From the NCBI RefSeq assembly GCF_039545455.1, contig NZ_CP154468.1, positions 1,127,501 to 1,191,500 of the forward strand: DNA of 64,000 bases. Direction: 5' to 3'. Every line of letters begins with the position of its first letter. Position 1 is the first letter of the stretch. Shown in pieces: positions 47,982 through 57,579 of the stretch. A program made the position numbers and the translations under genes. The stretch is from Brucella sp. BE17 (GTDB lineage: Bacteria > Pseudomonadota > Alphaproteobacteria > Rhizobiales > Rhizobiaceae). The notes below the pieces were generated by a model that saw only the letters and a program-made list of their open reading frames with translations, searched no databases and was not told the origin of the DNA.

Positions 47982-48251
47982 TTACTCTGCTGCTTCCGCG
48001 ATCGGGTCTACCGACACGTAGGTGCGGCCCTTGGCTTTCGTACGGAAAGACACGGAACCGTTCGTGGTTGCAAAAATGGTATGGTCCTTGCCGAGGCCGA
48101 CATTGGCACCCGGATGCCACTTGGTGCCGCGCTGACGCACGATGATATTGCCGGCAAGCACAGCTTCGCCGCCAAACTTCTTCACGCCCAGGCGTTTGGA
48201 TTCTGAATCGCGACCGTTACGCGAGGAACCACCAGCTTTTTTATGTGCCAT
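47982..48251 (-). CDS. rpmA: 50S ribosomal protein L27
   Basis: This 89-residue protein starts [20 protein letters not shown], the L27 signature, whose tail reaches the peptidyl transferase centre. It follows rplU by 126 bp. Confidence 0.97.
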   Translation of the reverse strand: MAHKKAGGSSRNGRDSESKRLGVKKFGGEAVLAGNIIVRQRGTKWHPGANVGLGKDHTIFATTNGSVSFRTKAKGRTYVSVDPIAEAAE

Positions 48252-48377
48252 TGGTATTCTCCTTAATCTTTCCAGAGCGCTTACGTTAAAGTCGAATTTC
48301 CGTAATTGCTCTATCTATTTGTTAATCGCATTTTCCTAGAACGAACTGCTCAGCAGTCCCCTCCGAAATGCGTTGAT

Positions 48378-48812
48378 TTACTCGGCCGTTTCAGCCTTGG
48401 CTGCAGCCTTCTTAGGCGCTGCCTTCTTAGGCTTTGCGGTTTCGCCTTCTGCTTTGGCAGCGGCAACCTTCGGAGCCTTCTTCTCGGCGGCCTTCTTGGA
48501 AGGCTTGGCGCCTTCTGTGAGGATTTCCGAGATGCGGATGGTCGTCAGTTCCTGACGATGGCCGCGGGTGCGCTTCGAATTCTGACGGCGGCGCTTCTTG
48601 AACGCGATGACCTTACGGGCACGACCCTGCTCGACGACTTCCGCTGTGACCAGCGCGCCTTCGACAGTTGGAACACCGATGGTCGAGCCGACCATCATAA
48701 CTTCTGCGAATTCTACAATATCACCAGCTTCGCCGGCAACTTTTTCGACCTTGATCAGGTCATTTGCGGCAACGCGATACTGCTTGCCACCAGTCTTGAT
48801 GACTGCGAACAT
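48378..48812 (-). CDS. rplU: 50S ribosomal protein L21
   Basis: This 144-residue protein has the L21 core ([36 protein letters not shown]) to about residue 100, then a Lys/Ala-rich tail of about 45 residues seen in Rhizobiales. It heads the rplU-rpmA operon. Confidence 0.97.
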   Translation of the reverse strand: MFAVIKTGGKQYRVAANDLIKVEKVAGEAGDIVEFAEVMMVGSTIGVPTVEGALVTAEVVEQGRARKVIAFKKRRRQNSKRTRGHRQELTTIRISEILTEGAKPSKKAAEKKAPKVAAAKAEGETAKPKKAAPKKAAAKAETAE

Positions 48813-49176
48813 TTGTTATCCTTTCGGTGTTCGGTCCGACTCTCATGCACGACGGCATTGGCGCCGAAGATATGGGTCGTCTTTTTATCAGTCGTTAAAT
48901 TATCTGTATATATTCAAAGTCTTGCGACTTACAGGCTGATGCCGGAAACTACCGGAAACACCATCCAGAACAACAGGCTTGCCCTACGGCCCACCTAAGG
49001 TCCGCCGCTTATAGGGTTGAACAAATGAGAAAGTCAAGAATTTTAGGCTCAAAATGCAAAATAGCTCTTGTCTAATCGCGTCCTGGCCGCTATTGAGCCG
49101 ACGCACGCTTGGCGTTCGCTTTAAATGTTTGCGCTCATATGGTCCATTCAAGACCATTTGATAGCGCCCATAATGC
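48813..49176. other. Intergenic stretch between rplU and the tRNA-Ser gene
   Basis: This 364-bp gap must carry the rplU promoter and leader (minus strand) and the tRNA-Ser promoter (plus strand). I see no clear gene, terminator or riboswitch here. Confidence 0.5.
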
Positions 49177-49266
<90 letters not shown>

Positions 49267-49329
49267 TTACCTTCGTTATAACTTACTGATTAAATTAGAA
49301 TCTTCGATGCTTGATCGGAGATTGAGTAC

Positions 49330-49620
49330 GTGCGAATCGCATGGAAGAGTCTGTCATTTCAGGTTTGGAACTCATCTATCTTTTCAAAAGAAAAAGACGG
49401 GCGCCTTCCTTCCGCCGTGGCGAGCATCGGTATTTGGAAATCCGCAGCAAGAGTATACGAAAAACTGGTGTCCGCGGTGCCAATACCCGACCCCGACCGG
49501 CGGCGAAGCTATGAGGCAAGCCAAGCAGGCGAATTGAAAACTCCGATTCGCGCGATTGATTACATTTCATCCGTTCGGGAGTATCGCGAAGTATCAGATC
49601 GGCATTTTGTCGCCATTTAA
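49330..49620 (+). CDS. Hypothetical protein next to the tRNA, doubtful
   Basis: A 96-codon frame with a GTG start follows the tRNA. Its product (ending EYREVSDRHFVAI) resembles nothing I know and has no domain, signal or ribosome-binding site that I can see. It may be a random frame or a relic. Apart from this, 49,267-49,649 holds nothing recognisable. Confidence 0.25.
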   Translation: MRIAWKSLSFQVWNSSIFSKEKDGRLPSAVASIGIWKSAARVYEKLVSAVPIPDPDRRRSYEASQAGELKTPIRAIDYISSVREYREVSDRHFVAI

Positions 49621-49649
49621 AGATTTTTGACGCCAGTTGCCAGCCGTCG

Positions 49650-51608
49650 TTAAGCCGACCTGTTCAGGCTCCAGATGAGATAAGGCCCACCGATCATAGA
49701 CGCGAACAAGCCTAGCGGAAGCTGATAAGGAAATGCCACAGAACGCGCCATCCAGTCAGCAAAGATCATAATACATATCCCAATGGCAATGGAACCTGAA
49801 AGGTGCCACCCGGCTCGCATGAAGCCCGCCTGCCGCGCAAGATGCGGGGCCATCAGCCCGATGAAGGAAAGAGGGCCGATAAAAAGTGTTGAAGCTGCCG
49901 AAAGAGCAGAAGCAATCAGGATCAGCAATAAGGATGAAAACCTCACATTCAGTCCGATGGCACGGGCACGCGCATTGCCAAGCGGCATGATATCAAGCCA
50001 TCTTATCATGAACACGATCGGGACCATCGCAAAAATCGCCGTGAAGGCCAGCAATAAGGCGTCCTGTGGCGTAACCCTTTGCGTAGAACCACTCATCCAG
50101 CTTAACAGTGCCATTGTTTCAGCACCGCCGCGCGCCATAATCAACGTTAAGAATGCGCCGGAGATTGAACCAGTTGCAATGCCGGCAAGCAACAGACGTT
50201 CTGTATTGAAGCGATAGCGCGCGGCGAGAGTGAGAATGATTGCCGCCGCAATCAATGAACCGGCCAATGCGCCGTTGAACTGCGCCTCTTTTCCCGGCGC
50301 TGTCATCAAGAGCAGAACGGCTGCCAATCCGACCCCCGCACCCGATGAGATACCAAGCACTTCAGGGCTGGCCATCGGATTGCCGAGTGTTCTTTGCAAA
50401 ATACATCCAGCCGTTGCCAGCATGGCTCCAGTGCTTATGGCTGCCATAAGGCGGGGCCAGCGCCAGGGCATGATGGTGTCCAGAAGCGGTCCTTGTGTGA
50501 TGGCCCAACCATCGGGGCTCCTCGAGACAAACAATGCAAGCGGTATCAGCAGCAGAGCAAGAAAGGCAATGGACAAGATGATCAAACCCGGACGGCTGAC
50601 ACGACGAGGGTTGAGTGCTGCGGTTGCCTGAAGCGTGCTTTTGATATTTGGGAGAAGCCAAAGCAGCAACGGTCCGCCCAATATTGCGGTTACGGCACCT
50701 GTCGGTACGAACGTACCGTAGAAAATGGATACAAAATCAACCAATCCATCCGTCAGAAGCAACAGAAGCGCGCCTATGGCCATGGATGAGAACAGTATTT
50801 GTCGCGCCGTTCTTGCTCCGGCCATCCGTGCCACATTGGGGGCAACGAACCCAATGAACCCGATAATACCAACTTCCGCCGAAATACTGGTCGCCAGAAA
50901 GACGGCAAGAATCAACACCGCCGCACGAATTAAGGTCACCCCCATTCCAAGCGCTTTTGCGGTGCTGTCACCAAGGCTGAGCAAATCAAGCGGACGCAGC
51001 AAAAGGACGGCAAGGATCAACGTGATGAGTGTTCTTGCAATTAGCGAAAGCGCCGGCCCCCAGCCTGTCTGGTCGAGAGAACCGCTCCCCCAGATGAAGA
51101 GTGACATAAGATAATCGCCATTGCTCAAAATGATGGTCGCGCTCAATGACGCCGCGATCAGAGAGAACATCATGCCACTGATGATAACGCTGACAGGCTC
51201 CAGATTCTGCCGCCAGGAGAGCCCGAGCACAATCAGCAGCGATAGAACGCCGCCGGTGAAAGCAACCGGCGAGCGCGCGACTTCCATAAGAACCGGCGCA
51301 TAGATCGTCGCCACGGTCATGGCGAGCTGTGCGCCTGCCATTATTCCCAATGTTGAGGGGTCAGCAATGGCATTGCGCAATACTCTTTGTATCAATGCAC
51401 CCGAAAGCCCCAGCGCAGCACCGCAGATCAATGCGATTGCAAGACGCGGCAGGACACTATGGGCGAAAATGATCTGCTGCAAAACCGCGCCTTTTGCCGG
51501 CAGATTTAAATATATCCGCATAGCCGTCAGCATTAAAGCAACCATGAGCAGCGCGATTAGGACCATCCCTCGCCCAACCATGGCGCGCGGTAGAGTTTCA
51601 AGCCTCAT
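49650..51608 (-). CDS. fhuB: Siderophore ABC transporter permease, double-length FhuB type
   Basis: This 652-residue protein is two FecCD-family permeases in one chain, as in FhuB of ferric hydroxamate uptake. Each half has the GAALGLSGALIQRVLRNAIADP-type signature (GCILQRTLGNPMASPEVLG in the second) and about ten membrane segments. ATG 51608 overlaps the binding-protein stop as ATGA; ATG 51614 is an alternative. It would carry ferric siderophore across the inner membrane. No ATPase (fhuC) lies near it, so an ATPase must be supplied from elsewhere. Confidence 0.88.
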   Translation of the reverse strand: MRLETLPRAMVGRGMVLIALLMVALMLTAMRIYLNLPAKGAVLQQIIFAHSVLPRLAIALICGAALGLSGALIQRVLRNAIADPSTLGIMAGAQLAMTVATIYAPVLMEVARSPVAFTGGVLSLLIVLGLSWRQNLEPVSVIISGMMFSLIAASLSATIILSNGDYLMSLFIWGSGSLDQTGWGPALSLIARTLITLILAVLLLRPLDLLSLGDSTAKALGMGVTLIRAAVLILAVFLATSISAEVGIIGFIGFVAPNVARMAGARTARQILFSSMAIGALLLLLTDGLVDFVSIFYGTFVPTGAVTAILGGPLLLWLLPNIKSTLQATAALNPRRVSRPGLIILSIAFLALLLIPLALFVSRSPDGWAITQGPLLDTIMPWRWPRLMAAISTGAMLATAGCILQRTLGNPMASPEVLGISSGAGVGLAAVLLLMTAPGKEAQFNGALAGSLIAAAIILTLAARYRFNTERLLLAGIATGSISGAFLTLIMARGGAETMALLSWMSGSTQRVTPQDALLLAFTAIFAMVPIVFMIRWLDIMPLGNARARAIGLNVRFSSLLLILIASALSAASTLFIGPLSFIGLMAPHLARQAGFMRAGWHLSGSIAIGICIMIFADWMARSVAFPYQLPLGLFASMIGGPYLIWSLNRSA

Positions 51609-52519
51609 GGCCATTCCCGCAGCGCCTCTTCTAGTAATCTTGCAAACCGCCGCGCGGTGGGTAGACCACCAAATGGATTGATCGGATCAAGTGTGAAAAC
51701 GCGTCCGTCGCGTACCGCCGGCATTGCCTTCCACAAAGTACTTTGCGGCAAGGCGCGACGTGCATCCGGAGGAATGGGGGAAATTATAATCACGATCGCA
51801 TCGGGATAATCGACCAGAGTTTCGATACTGATGGGAGCTGTTGCCGAATAGCTGGTGCTGGCCCAGGCAGAGCTAAACCCCATCATTTCAGCCACCACCC
51901 CGAATATGGAATCGCCACCGAAGACACGGATATGTTTCGCATCGCCTATGTTGATGATCAATAAGGGGTGTTGTCTATGCCTGGCTATCCGCTCACCGCT
52001 CTGCCGGATAAAATCTGCGGTCTGTCCAATATAGGAATCAGCTTTGTGTGAAAGATCGTAATCGTCTGCCATTGCACGTGTGGCGACCTCGGCCTCGGCG
52101 TAAGGCGACTTACCGGTCATATATATGGGCAGCGAAACAACGGGCGCGATCGGTCGCATCAGATCATTGGCCCATGCAGTATAATTTGAGCCGTAGATTT
52201 TCTCTGGCTGGAGAGATGCAAGCAGCTCGAAATTGATCGAGCCACGCAAACCAAGATCAACGATCCCGTCAGGCAGGGGTGGCTCAATCACCAACTTGCG
52301 GTAGTTTATAAGCTCAACCGCCGCTATTGGCGCCACACCTAAAGCGAGGCTGGTTTCAACCAGCGCCCAATCGACAATAGCAACAGGCTTTTTAAGGAAG
52401 GTTTCAAGAGCCGCAGCCTCTGCGGACTCAATATCTGCGGCCAAAAGCGGCATTGCGAACGTTGCGCCGGCACAACACATAAAGTCCCGGCGATTGATCA
52501 TTACATCACAATGTTTCAT
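51605..52519 (-). CDS. fhuD: Siderophore-binding periplasmic protein, FhuD type
   Basis: This 304-residue protein has a twin-arginine-like signal (NRRDFMCCAGATFAMPLLAA), as in many FhuD proteins, then a cluster A-III binding fold (AIVDWALVETSLALGVAPIAAV; DLGLRGSINFELLASLQPEKI). The family binds hydroxamate siderophores loaded with iron. The start may be ATG 52519 or ATG 52501. The permease gene is coupled to its stop. A hairpin separates it from the receptor gene upstream. Confidence 0.85.
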   Translation of the reverse strand: MKHCDVMINRRDFMCCAGATFAMPLLAADIESAEAAALETFLKKPVAIVDWALVETSLALGVAPIAAVELINYRKLVIEPPLPDGIVDLGLRGSINFELLASLQPEKIYGSNYTAWANDLMRPIAPVVSLPIYMTGKSPYAEAEVATRAMADDYDLSHKADSYIGQTADFIRQSGERIARHRQHPLLIINIGDAKHIRVFGGDSIFGVVAEMMGFSSAWASTSYSATAPISIETLVDYPDAIVIIISPIPPDARRALPQSTLWKAMPAVRDGRVFTLDPINPFGGLPTARRFARLLEEALREWP

Positions 52520-52637
52520 TATGGAGCCTGTTGCCCTTATGCCTTTCATATATGACAGGCATCGGTTCTATTCGCTGCTTAATCCGGCCGAAAAGAAGTC
52601 GAAAAACGGTAGACAATGCATATAACGAACATGTTTA

Positions 52638-52671
52638 GAGCGCCGACCTGACTTTAATCAGACCGGCGCTC
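52638..52671 (-). promoter_or_regulatory. Hairpin between receptor and binding-protein genes
   Basis: GAGCGCCGgtCTGA and TCAGgtCGGCGCTC arms around TTAAAG form a long stem with one internal mismatch pair, 13 bp after the receptor stop. No U-run follows, so it may stabilize the receptor mRNA or partly terminate, giving more receptor than transporter. Confidence 0.55.
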
Positions 52672-52683
52672 CTTACACAGTTA

Positions 52684-54825
52684 TTACCATGAGTAACCGA
52701 CATTAGCGATAATGGAACGACCTTCGCCATAGAAACAGCCGAAGTTACAGCTTGCGACATAGCGTTCATCACCGAGATTGGTGAAGTTGAGTGCAGCGTT
52801 GAAATTATCCTTCTGGTAACGGATGGCCGCGTCGAACACAACGGCGGAAGGCATGCGGATCGTGTTGGCAACATTGCCATAACGGCTACCGAGATAACGA
52901 ACGCCTGCGCCCAGCGAAACACCCGCAAGAGCCGTGTTTTCATCGAAGCTGTAATCGGCCCATAAAGAGGCACTATGTTCAGGAACATTTGCCGGACGAT
53001 TGCCGCTTGTATTCGAGGTAGCGGTTGCATCGCCCTCTACGATTTTTGCATCTGTATAGGTATAATTGCCAACCATCGACAGGCCATTACCGAGACTTGT
53101 CGTTCCTTCGAGTTCGAAACCGCGTGAGCGCACCTCACCGTTTTGAACTGTCAGGTTCTTGCCTGAACTGTCCGCCTCTTTGTTGGTTACATTGGTCTTG
53201 GTCAGGTGATAAACGCTTGCCGTAAGGAAACCGTCCCAGCCGTCTGGCTGGAACTTGACGCCCGCTTCATATTGCTTGCCCTCTGATGGCTTTAGCATAT
53301 CCCCTGTGACATCGTTTACACCGGAGACCGGGTTGAACGATGTTGCATAGCTCAGATAGGGGGCAATGCCATTATCAAAACGGTAAATCGCTCCGGCGCG
53401 ACCGGTCAGCGCATGTTCGTCAACGCTTTCATCGTTTACCAGGTCACGCGTGCTGGTCCAATCCTGACGCAGCCCCAGTGACACTGACAGCCTGTCATAT
53501 TTTATCTGGTCCTGAACATACAATCCGGTCTGCTGCAAACGCACCTCGGATATATTCCCCTTTGCCGGATCATAAATGATTGGAGTGCCATAGACTGGAT
53601 TGAACAGATCAATCGTTGTCTGAGCAGCAGAAAAATTCGAGGAGCGCCATTGCTTATTGTTTCGGTAATCAAGCCCGAAAATGGCAGTATGATCGAGAGG
53701 ACCGGTAACGAAGTTTGCTTCGAGTTGGTTATCGACGCCAAAGCTGTCGATCTCTTCCGATTGCACGCTCGCTCCACGGGTCACCGTTCTCATATCCGCA
53801 TCGAGCTTTGAATAATACAGATTGTTATAATCGTTCTTGAAAGACAGATACTGGAAATTCTGACGGAATTCGAAAGTTTCGTTGAAACGATGGCGCAACT
53901 CATAGCCTATGGTTGCAAGTGTGCTTTTGTTGTCATTGAAATCAGGTTCACCCAGATAGCGACTGATGGGGATGCTTCCATTGGGGTTGAAATCAAGCGT
54001 TCCTTGCTGCGGCAATCCTATTTGTGAAGTACCCTTGTCGCGTTGCAGACTGGCGAGAATGGTCAGCGATGTATCTTCGTCGGGTGCCCATGTGACTGCT
54101 GGCGCGATGTAAAAACGGTCGTCATTGGTGTAATCCTGCTCGCCGTCGGCCAGTCGGCCCAAAGCCGTCAGACGGTAGGAAATGTCGTCACGGAAATTGC
54201 CACCGATGTCAGCCTTGGCGACGTAGCGCTTGTTCGTGCCCCATTCCAGTCCGACATTGCCGAACTCCTGAAAAGTCGGGCGCTTGGATATCAGGTTGAT
54301 GATGCCGCCCGGCTCGCCCTGCCCGTAGAGGACCGACGCGGGACCACGCACGACATCAATGCGTTCCAAACCGTAAGGTTCAAGGGCAATGACGCCAAAA
54401 TCACGAATGAAACGGAACGAATTCAGATAGACACTCTGATTGCCCTCGAAGCCACGGATGATCGGGCTGAAATAGCGAACATCGTTACCGAAAGGCTGGG
54501 TCGCGAGGCCGGAAGTGTAATTCAGTGCCTGACCGAGATTCTGGACATTACGATCCTCCATCTGCTTTGACGTCACAACCGAAACCGATTGTGGAAGCTC
54601 GATCAGAGGGGTCGCTGTCTTGGACCCTGTGGCAGTTACGGTCGCAACATATCCGTCAACAGGACCAGTCGCCTGAAGCGCCTTATCCTTTACCCCTTTG
54701 CCGCTGCCGTCAACGACGATGGTTTGCAGTTGCACCGCATCCTGCGCATAAAGCGGGTTGACGATAGCCGTGGTCATAAGGGCGGCTAATGGATAAATTT
54801 TCCTTTTTGGGGAGTTTACGAACAT
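52684..54825 (-). CDS. TonB-dependent siderophore receptor
   Basis: This 713-residue outer-membrane protein has a signal peptide (to LYAQDA), a TonB-box-like TIVVDG, a plug domain (LPQSVSVVTSKQMEDRNVQNLGQAL, then RGPASVLYGQGEPGGIINLISKRP) and a 22-strand barrel ending in NVGYSW. The plug-barrel pattern matches FhuA/FoxA-type hydroxamate receptors, which fits the FhuD and FhuB genes downstream. The exact siderophore is unknown. An iron-regulator site is expected upstream but I see no certain one. Confidence 0.92.
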   Translation of the reverse strand: MFVNSPKRKIYPLAALMTTAIVNPLYAQDAVQLQTIVVDGSGKGVKDKALQATGPVDGYVATVTATGSKTATPLIELPQSVSVVTSKQMEDRNVQNLGQALNYTSGLATQPFGNDVRYFSPIIRGFEGNQSVYLNSFRFIRDFGVIALEPYGLERIDVVRGPASVLYGQGEPGGIINLISKRPTFQEFGNVGLEWGTNKRYVAKADIGGNFRDDISYRLTALGRLADGEQDYTNDDRFYIAPAVTWAPDEDTSLTILASLQRDKGTSQIGLPQQGTLDFNPNGSIPISRYLGEPDFNDNKSTLATIGYELRHRFNETFEFRQNFQYLSFKNDYNNLYYSKLDADMRTVTRGASVQSEEIDSFGVDNQLEANFVTGPLDHTAIFGLDYRNNKQWRSSNFSAAQTTIDLFNPVYGTPIIYDPAKGNISEVRLQQTGLYVQDQIKYDRLSVSLGLRQDWTSTRDLVNDESVDEHALTGRAGAIYRFDNGIAPYLSYATSFNPVSGVNDVTGDMLKPSEGKQYEAGVKFQPDGWDGFLTASVYHLTKTNVTNKEADSSGKNLTVQNGEVRSRGFELEGTTSLGNGLSMVGNYTYTDAKIVEGDATATSNTSGNRPANVPEHSASLWADYSFDENTALAGVSLGAGVRYLGSRYGNVANTIRMPSAVVFDAAIRYQKDNFNAALNFTNLGDERYVASCNFGCFYGEGRSIIANVGYSW

Positions 54826-55323
54826 TTGCTATCTCGACGGTTTTAAAGTTGTGTGATTTCGTCAACTTCTAACCACTTTGCTGCCACATTAAAAGCTTTA
54901 TTAATGCGTTTTACAGGATGAATTTCTCGTGGCAAAACACCTGTGTGATATTACTGCAGTTTAGACCATATCGGATATGGTCTAAAGGAGGAAATCTCAT
55001 CAACGCCCGATATCTGCGCCCGCCGTGTCGTGTATCTGCGTTTTCTATATGGAGGACATGTATCCGGTCTTCAATCTTAGAAGCGAGCGACAACAAGCGG
55101 GCGGGCCGAGCGTTTGAATAGCGCGATAGAAGCTAAGATGTTGCGCCGCCCCGAGAGTGTACAATTAGCGACATAATAGGAAGGCGTCCACCACGCACTG
55201 GCGGACGGAGACCGTCTATCACTTTAACTAAAAGCCTCCGCCGTCGTATCCATTCGAAGCCCGGACTGCCCTTTCATGGTACTCTATATAACAATCAGCC
55301 CGCCACCTTTGGCAGATCGTCCT
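54826..55323. other. 498-bp gap between the receptor and the malic-enzyme gene
   Basis: No gene is supported. It contains the receptor promoter region and a perfect 27-bp palindrome (54,960-54,986) followed by GGAGG. A 67-codon plus-strand frame across the palindrome (54,918-55,121) has no recognisable product. It may be a junction between two separately acquired blocks. Confidence 0.5.
54960..54986. promoter_or_regulatory. Perfect 27-bp palindrome, candidate operator
   Basis: TTTAGACCATATC-G-GATATGGTCTAAA has 13-bp perfect arms around one base. It lies 135 bp upstream of the receptor start. No T-run follows on either strand, so an operator for a dimeric regulator is likelier than a terminator. 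The regulator is unknown. Confidence 0.6.
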
Positions 55324-56598
55324 TCAAGCCAAGCGAAGCTTTAAAGTTTTCTGGTAGTCGGTGAGGTCTATTGTATGCCTCGAGGTGCCCGATTGAACGG
55401 CTGCCCACACAACGGCAGGCGCAACCTCACTCAATAGCCGGGGATCGAATGGCGAAGGAATGATATAGTCTCGACCGAAAGAAATATCTTTATCGTGAAT
55501 ACGCTTTACACTTTCAGGCACCGCCGAACGAGCTAACTCAGCAAGAGCGAATGCACAGGCAATTTTCATCTCATCATTGATTTCTCTCGCTCGCGCGTCG
55601 AGCGCTCCGCGGAAGATATATGGGAAGCAAAGTACATTGTTCACCTGATTGGGATAATCGGACCTCCCGGTCGCAATAATCGCATCGCTACGGGTTTCAA
55701 AGGCTTCCTCCGGGGTTATTTCAGGGTCTGGATTAGACAAGGCGAAGATAATCGGGTCATTAGCCATGGACCGGAGCATTTGGCCTGTCAGGGCCCCCTT
55801 GACCGACACTCCAATAAACACGTCCGCACCGACAAGTGCTTCGGCTAATGTTCTCGCAGGGGTGTCGACTGCCAGTTCGGACTTCCAGCGGTTCATCCCT
55901 TTCTCGCGCCCAGACCATACGGTCCCCTGCGAGTCGCACAGGATAGTATTTTCCGGACGAGCACCGATCGCGTGCAAGAGCTTCAAGCATGCAATTCCGG
56001 CCGCACCCGCACCATTGAGTACGATTTTGGCTTTGTCGATCGTCTTGTCTGCAAGCATCAGCGCATTCATCAAACCGGCCGCCACGATGACGGCTGTTCC
56101 GTGCTGGTCGTCATGAAACACAGGAATATTCATCATTTCCTTGAGCTTCTCTTCGATCAGGAAGCATTCAGGGGCTTTGATATCCTCCAAATTGATGCCG
56201 CCAAATGTCGGCTGCATCATGTGGATCGCCTTGACCAATTCGTCCACATCCTCCGAGTCCAACTCGATATCGACGGCATTAATATCCGCGAAAAGTTTGA
56301 AGAGAGCTGCTTTGCCCTCCATCACGGGCTTGGACGCGAGGGCACCAAGATTGCCTAGCCCCAAAATTGCCGTACCGTTGGAGATTACGGCAACCATATT
56401 GCCTTTAACAGTATAGTCGTAGGCAGCGTCAGCACATTTCCCGATGGCCTGAACAGGGTGCGCCACACCCGGGCTGTAAGCCAACGATAAGTCACGTGGC
56501 GTCCGCAAAGGCTTTGATGCAACAATCTGGTATTTTCCAGGACTGGGTTCGAGATGGTAGGCAAGCGCCTCATCCGCGGTGACATTAATCTTGATCAT
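55324..56598 (-). CDS. Malic enzyme (oxaloacetate-decarboxylating), short form
   Basis: This 424-residue enzyme oxidatively decarboxylates malate to pyruvate. It shows the malic domain (PLRTPRDLSLAYSPGVAHPV, YTVKGNMVAVISNGTAILGLG, EDIKAPECFLIEEKL, VFHDDQHGTA) and an NAD(P)-binding domain (VLNGAGAAGIACLKLL). It has no phosphotransacetylase-like C-terminal domain, unlike the roughly 770-residue MaeB usual in Rhizobiales. It is the last gene of an operon with ring-cleavage genes, whose products pyruvate and oxaloacetate it could help balance. Cofactor choice is not decided. Confidence 0.9.
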   Translation of the reverse strand: MIKINVTADEALAYHLEPSPGKYQIVASKPLRTPRDLSLAYSPGVAHPVQAIGKCADAAYDYTVKGNMVAVISNGTAILGLGNLGALASKPVMEGKAALFKLFADINAVDIELDSEDVDELVKAIHMMQPTFGGINLEDIKAPECFLIEEKLKEMMNIPVFHDDQHGTAVIVAAGLMNALMLADKTIDKAKIVLNGAGAAGIACLKLLHAIGARPENTILCDSQGTVWSGREKGMNRWKSELAVDTPARTLAEALVGADVFIGVSVKGALTGQMLRSMANDPIIFALSNPDPEITPEEAFETRSDAIIATGRSDYPNQVNNVLCFPYIFRGALDARAREINDEMKIACAFALAELARSAVPESVKRIHDKDISFGRDYIIPSPFDPRLLSEVAPAVVWAAVQSGTSRHTIDLTDYQKTLKLRLA

Positions 56599-56733
56599 CG
56601 CAGCACTCCGAAGATTTGATTATTGATCAGAAACGGCGTCAATGGTGCCCGGCTAATGGCCGGGCACGTCGACAAGGTCACCTATCCCTTTGCGATTTTG
56701 AGCTCCGGACGGTGGCACCCATAGCCTATCGAA

Positions 56734-57549
56734 TTACATGAACCGATCAGCGCCGCCGGACGCCTCGATCGTATCGCCGGTCACGAAGCCATTCCTGTTG
56801 GAACTCAGGAAGGCCGCGATCGCGGCGATTTCGCGGGCCGAACCCGCGCGTCCGATCGGTGTGCATTCAGCAGAGATGCGAGCGATCACATCGTCATCCG
56901 ACAGATCCGCAAACTCCGCCCGCGAACGGCGAACCGCCGGCACCATATTATTCGCCCAGTTGTCGGTTGCCACTGCGCCAATGCCGATTGCGTTAACGAG
57001 GATGCCGTCTTTCGCAACTTCCAGAGCAAGCGACTTCGTCAAGTTGTTGATCGCTGCGCTTAGAACATGTGAGACGAACAGCTTAGGATTGGGATGAATG
57101 CCTCCGATTGAAGACATATTGACGATGCGACCCCATCTGCTTTTCTGCATGTGTGGGATTGCCGCCTTGCAAAGCCGCCGCATGGAGGTCAGCTTTACCG
57201 CGGTCATCTCCTCCCAATCCTGATCCGTAGACGCCATCAGGCCACCAGCATGGGCGCGTCCAGCATTATTGACCAGAATATCGATACCGCCAAATGTTTC
57301 GATAGCACGCTCGACAATTAACTGAGCTGATTCCGGCTTTGAGACATCTGCAGCCAGGGCCACGACGTCGCCGGAACGACCAGCGGCCGCTATTGCGAGC
57401 TTGTTGACAGCATTGGCCAGCCGCCCCTCATCTCGCGCGACAACAAGTACGCGCGCGCCATTGGTGAGAAGCTCTTCCGCAACGGCAAAGCCGATACCGG
57501 CGCTTGCTCCCGTTACGATAGCTACCTTGCCTTCTATTTCGAGGTTCAT
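56734..57549 (-). CDS. Short-chain dehydrogenase/reductase with non-canonical active site
   Basis: This 271-residue protein has the SDR cofactor loop TGASAGIG (13-20), NNAG (94-97) and the catalytic Ser region NMSSIGG (144-150). Where Tyr-x-x-x-Lys is expected it has Ser160 and Ser164 (KLFVSHVLSAAINNLTK). It therefore belongs to an atypical branch or has lost the usual chemistry. It follows the MFS gene by 30 bp, with AAGGAG before its ATG. It may act on a ring-fission intermediate or side chain; substrate unknown. Confidence 0.85.
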   Translation of the reverse strand: MNLEIEGKVAIVTGASAGIGFAVAEELLTNGARVLVVARDEGRLANAVNKLAIAAAGRSGDVVALAADVSKPESAQLIVERAIETFGGIDILVNNAGRAHAGGLMASTDQDWEEMTAVKLTSMRRLCKAAIPHMQKSRWGRIVNMSSIGGIHPNPKLFVSHVLSAAINNLTKSLALEVAKDGILVNAIGIGAVATDNWANNMVPAVRRSRAEFADLSDDDVIARISAECTPIGRAGSAREIAAIAAFLSSNRNGFVTGDTIEASGGADRFM

Positions 57550-57579
57550 TTCACGTCTCCTTTTTGGAATTTTCGATTG

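Noticed and set aside
54836..54890. Possible iron-regulator half-site (TTAGAAG on the minus strand) before the receptor
   Set aside because: Only one arm resembles an Irr-type box; the second arm is missing.
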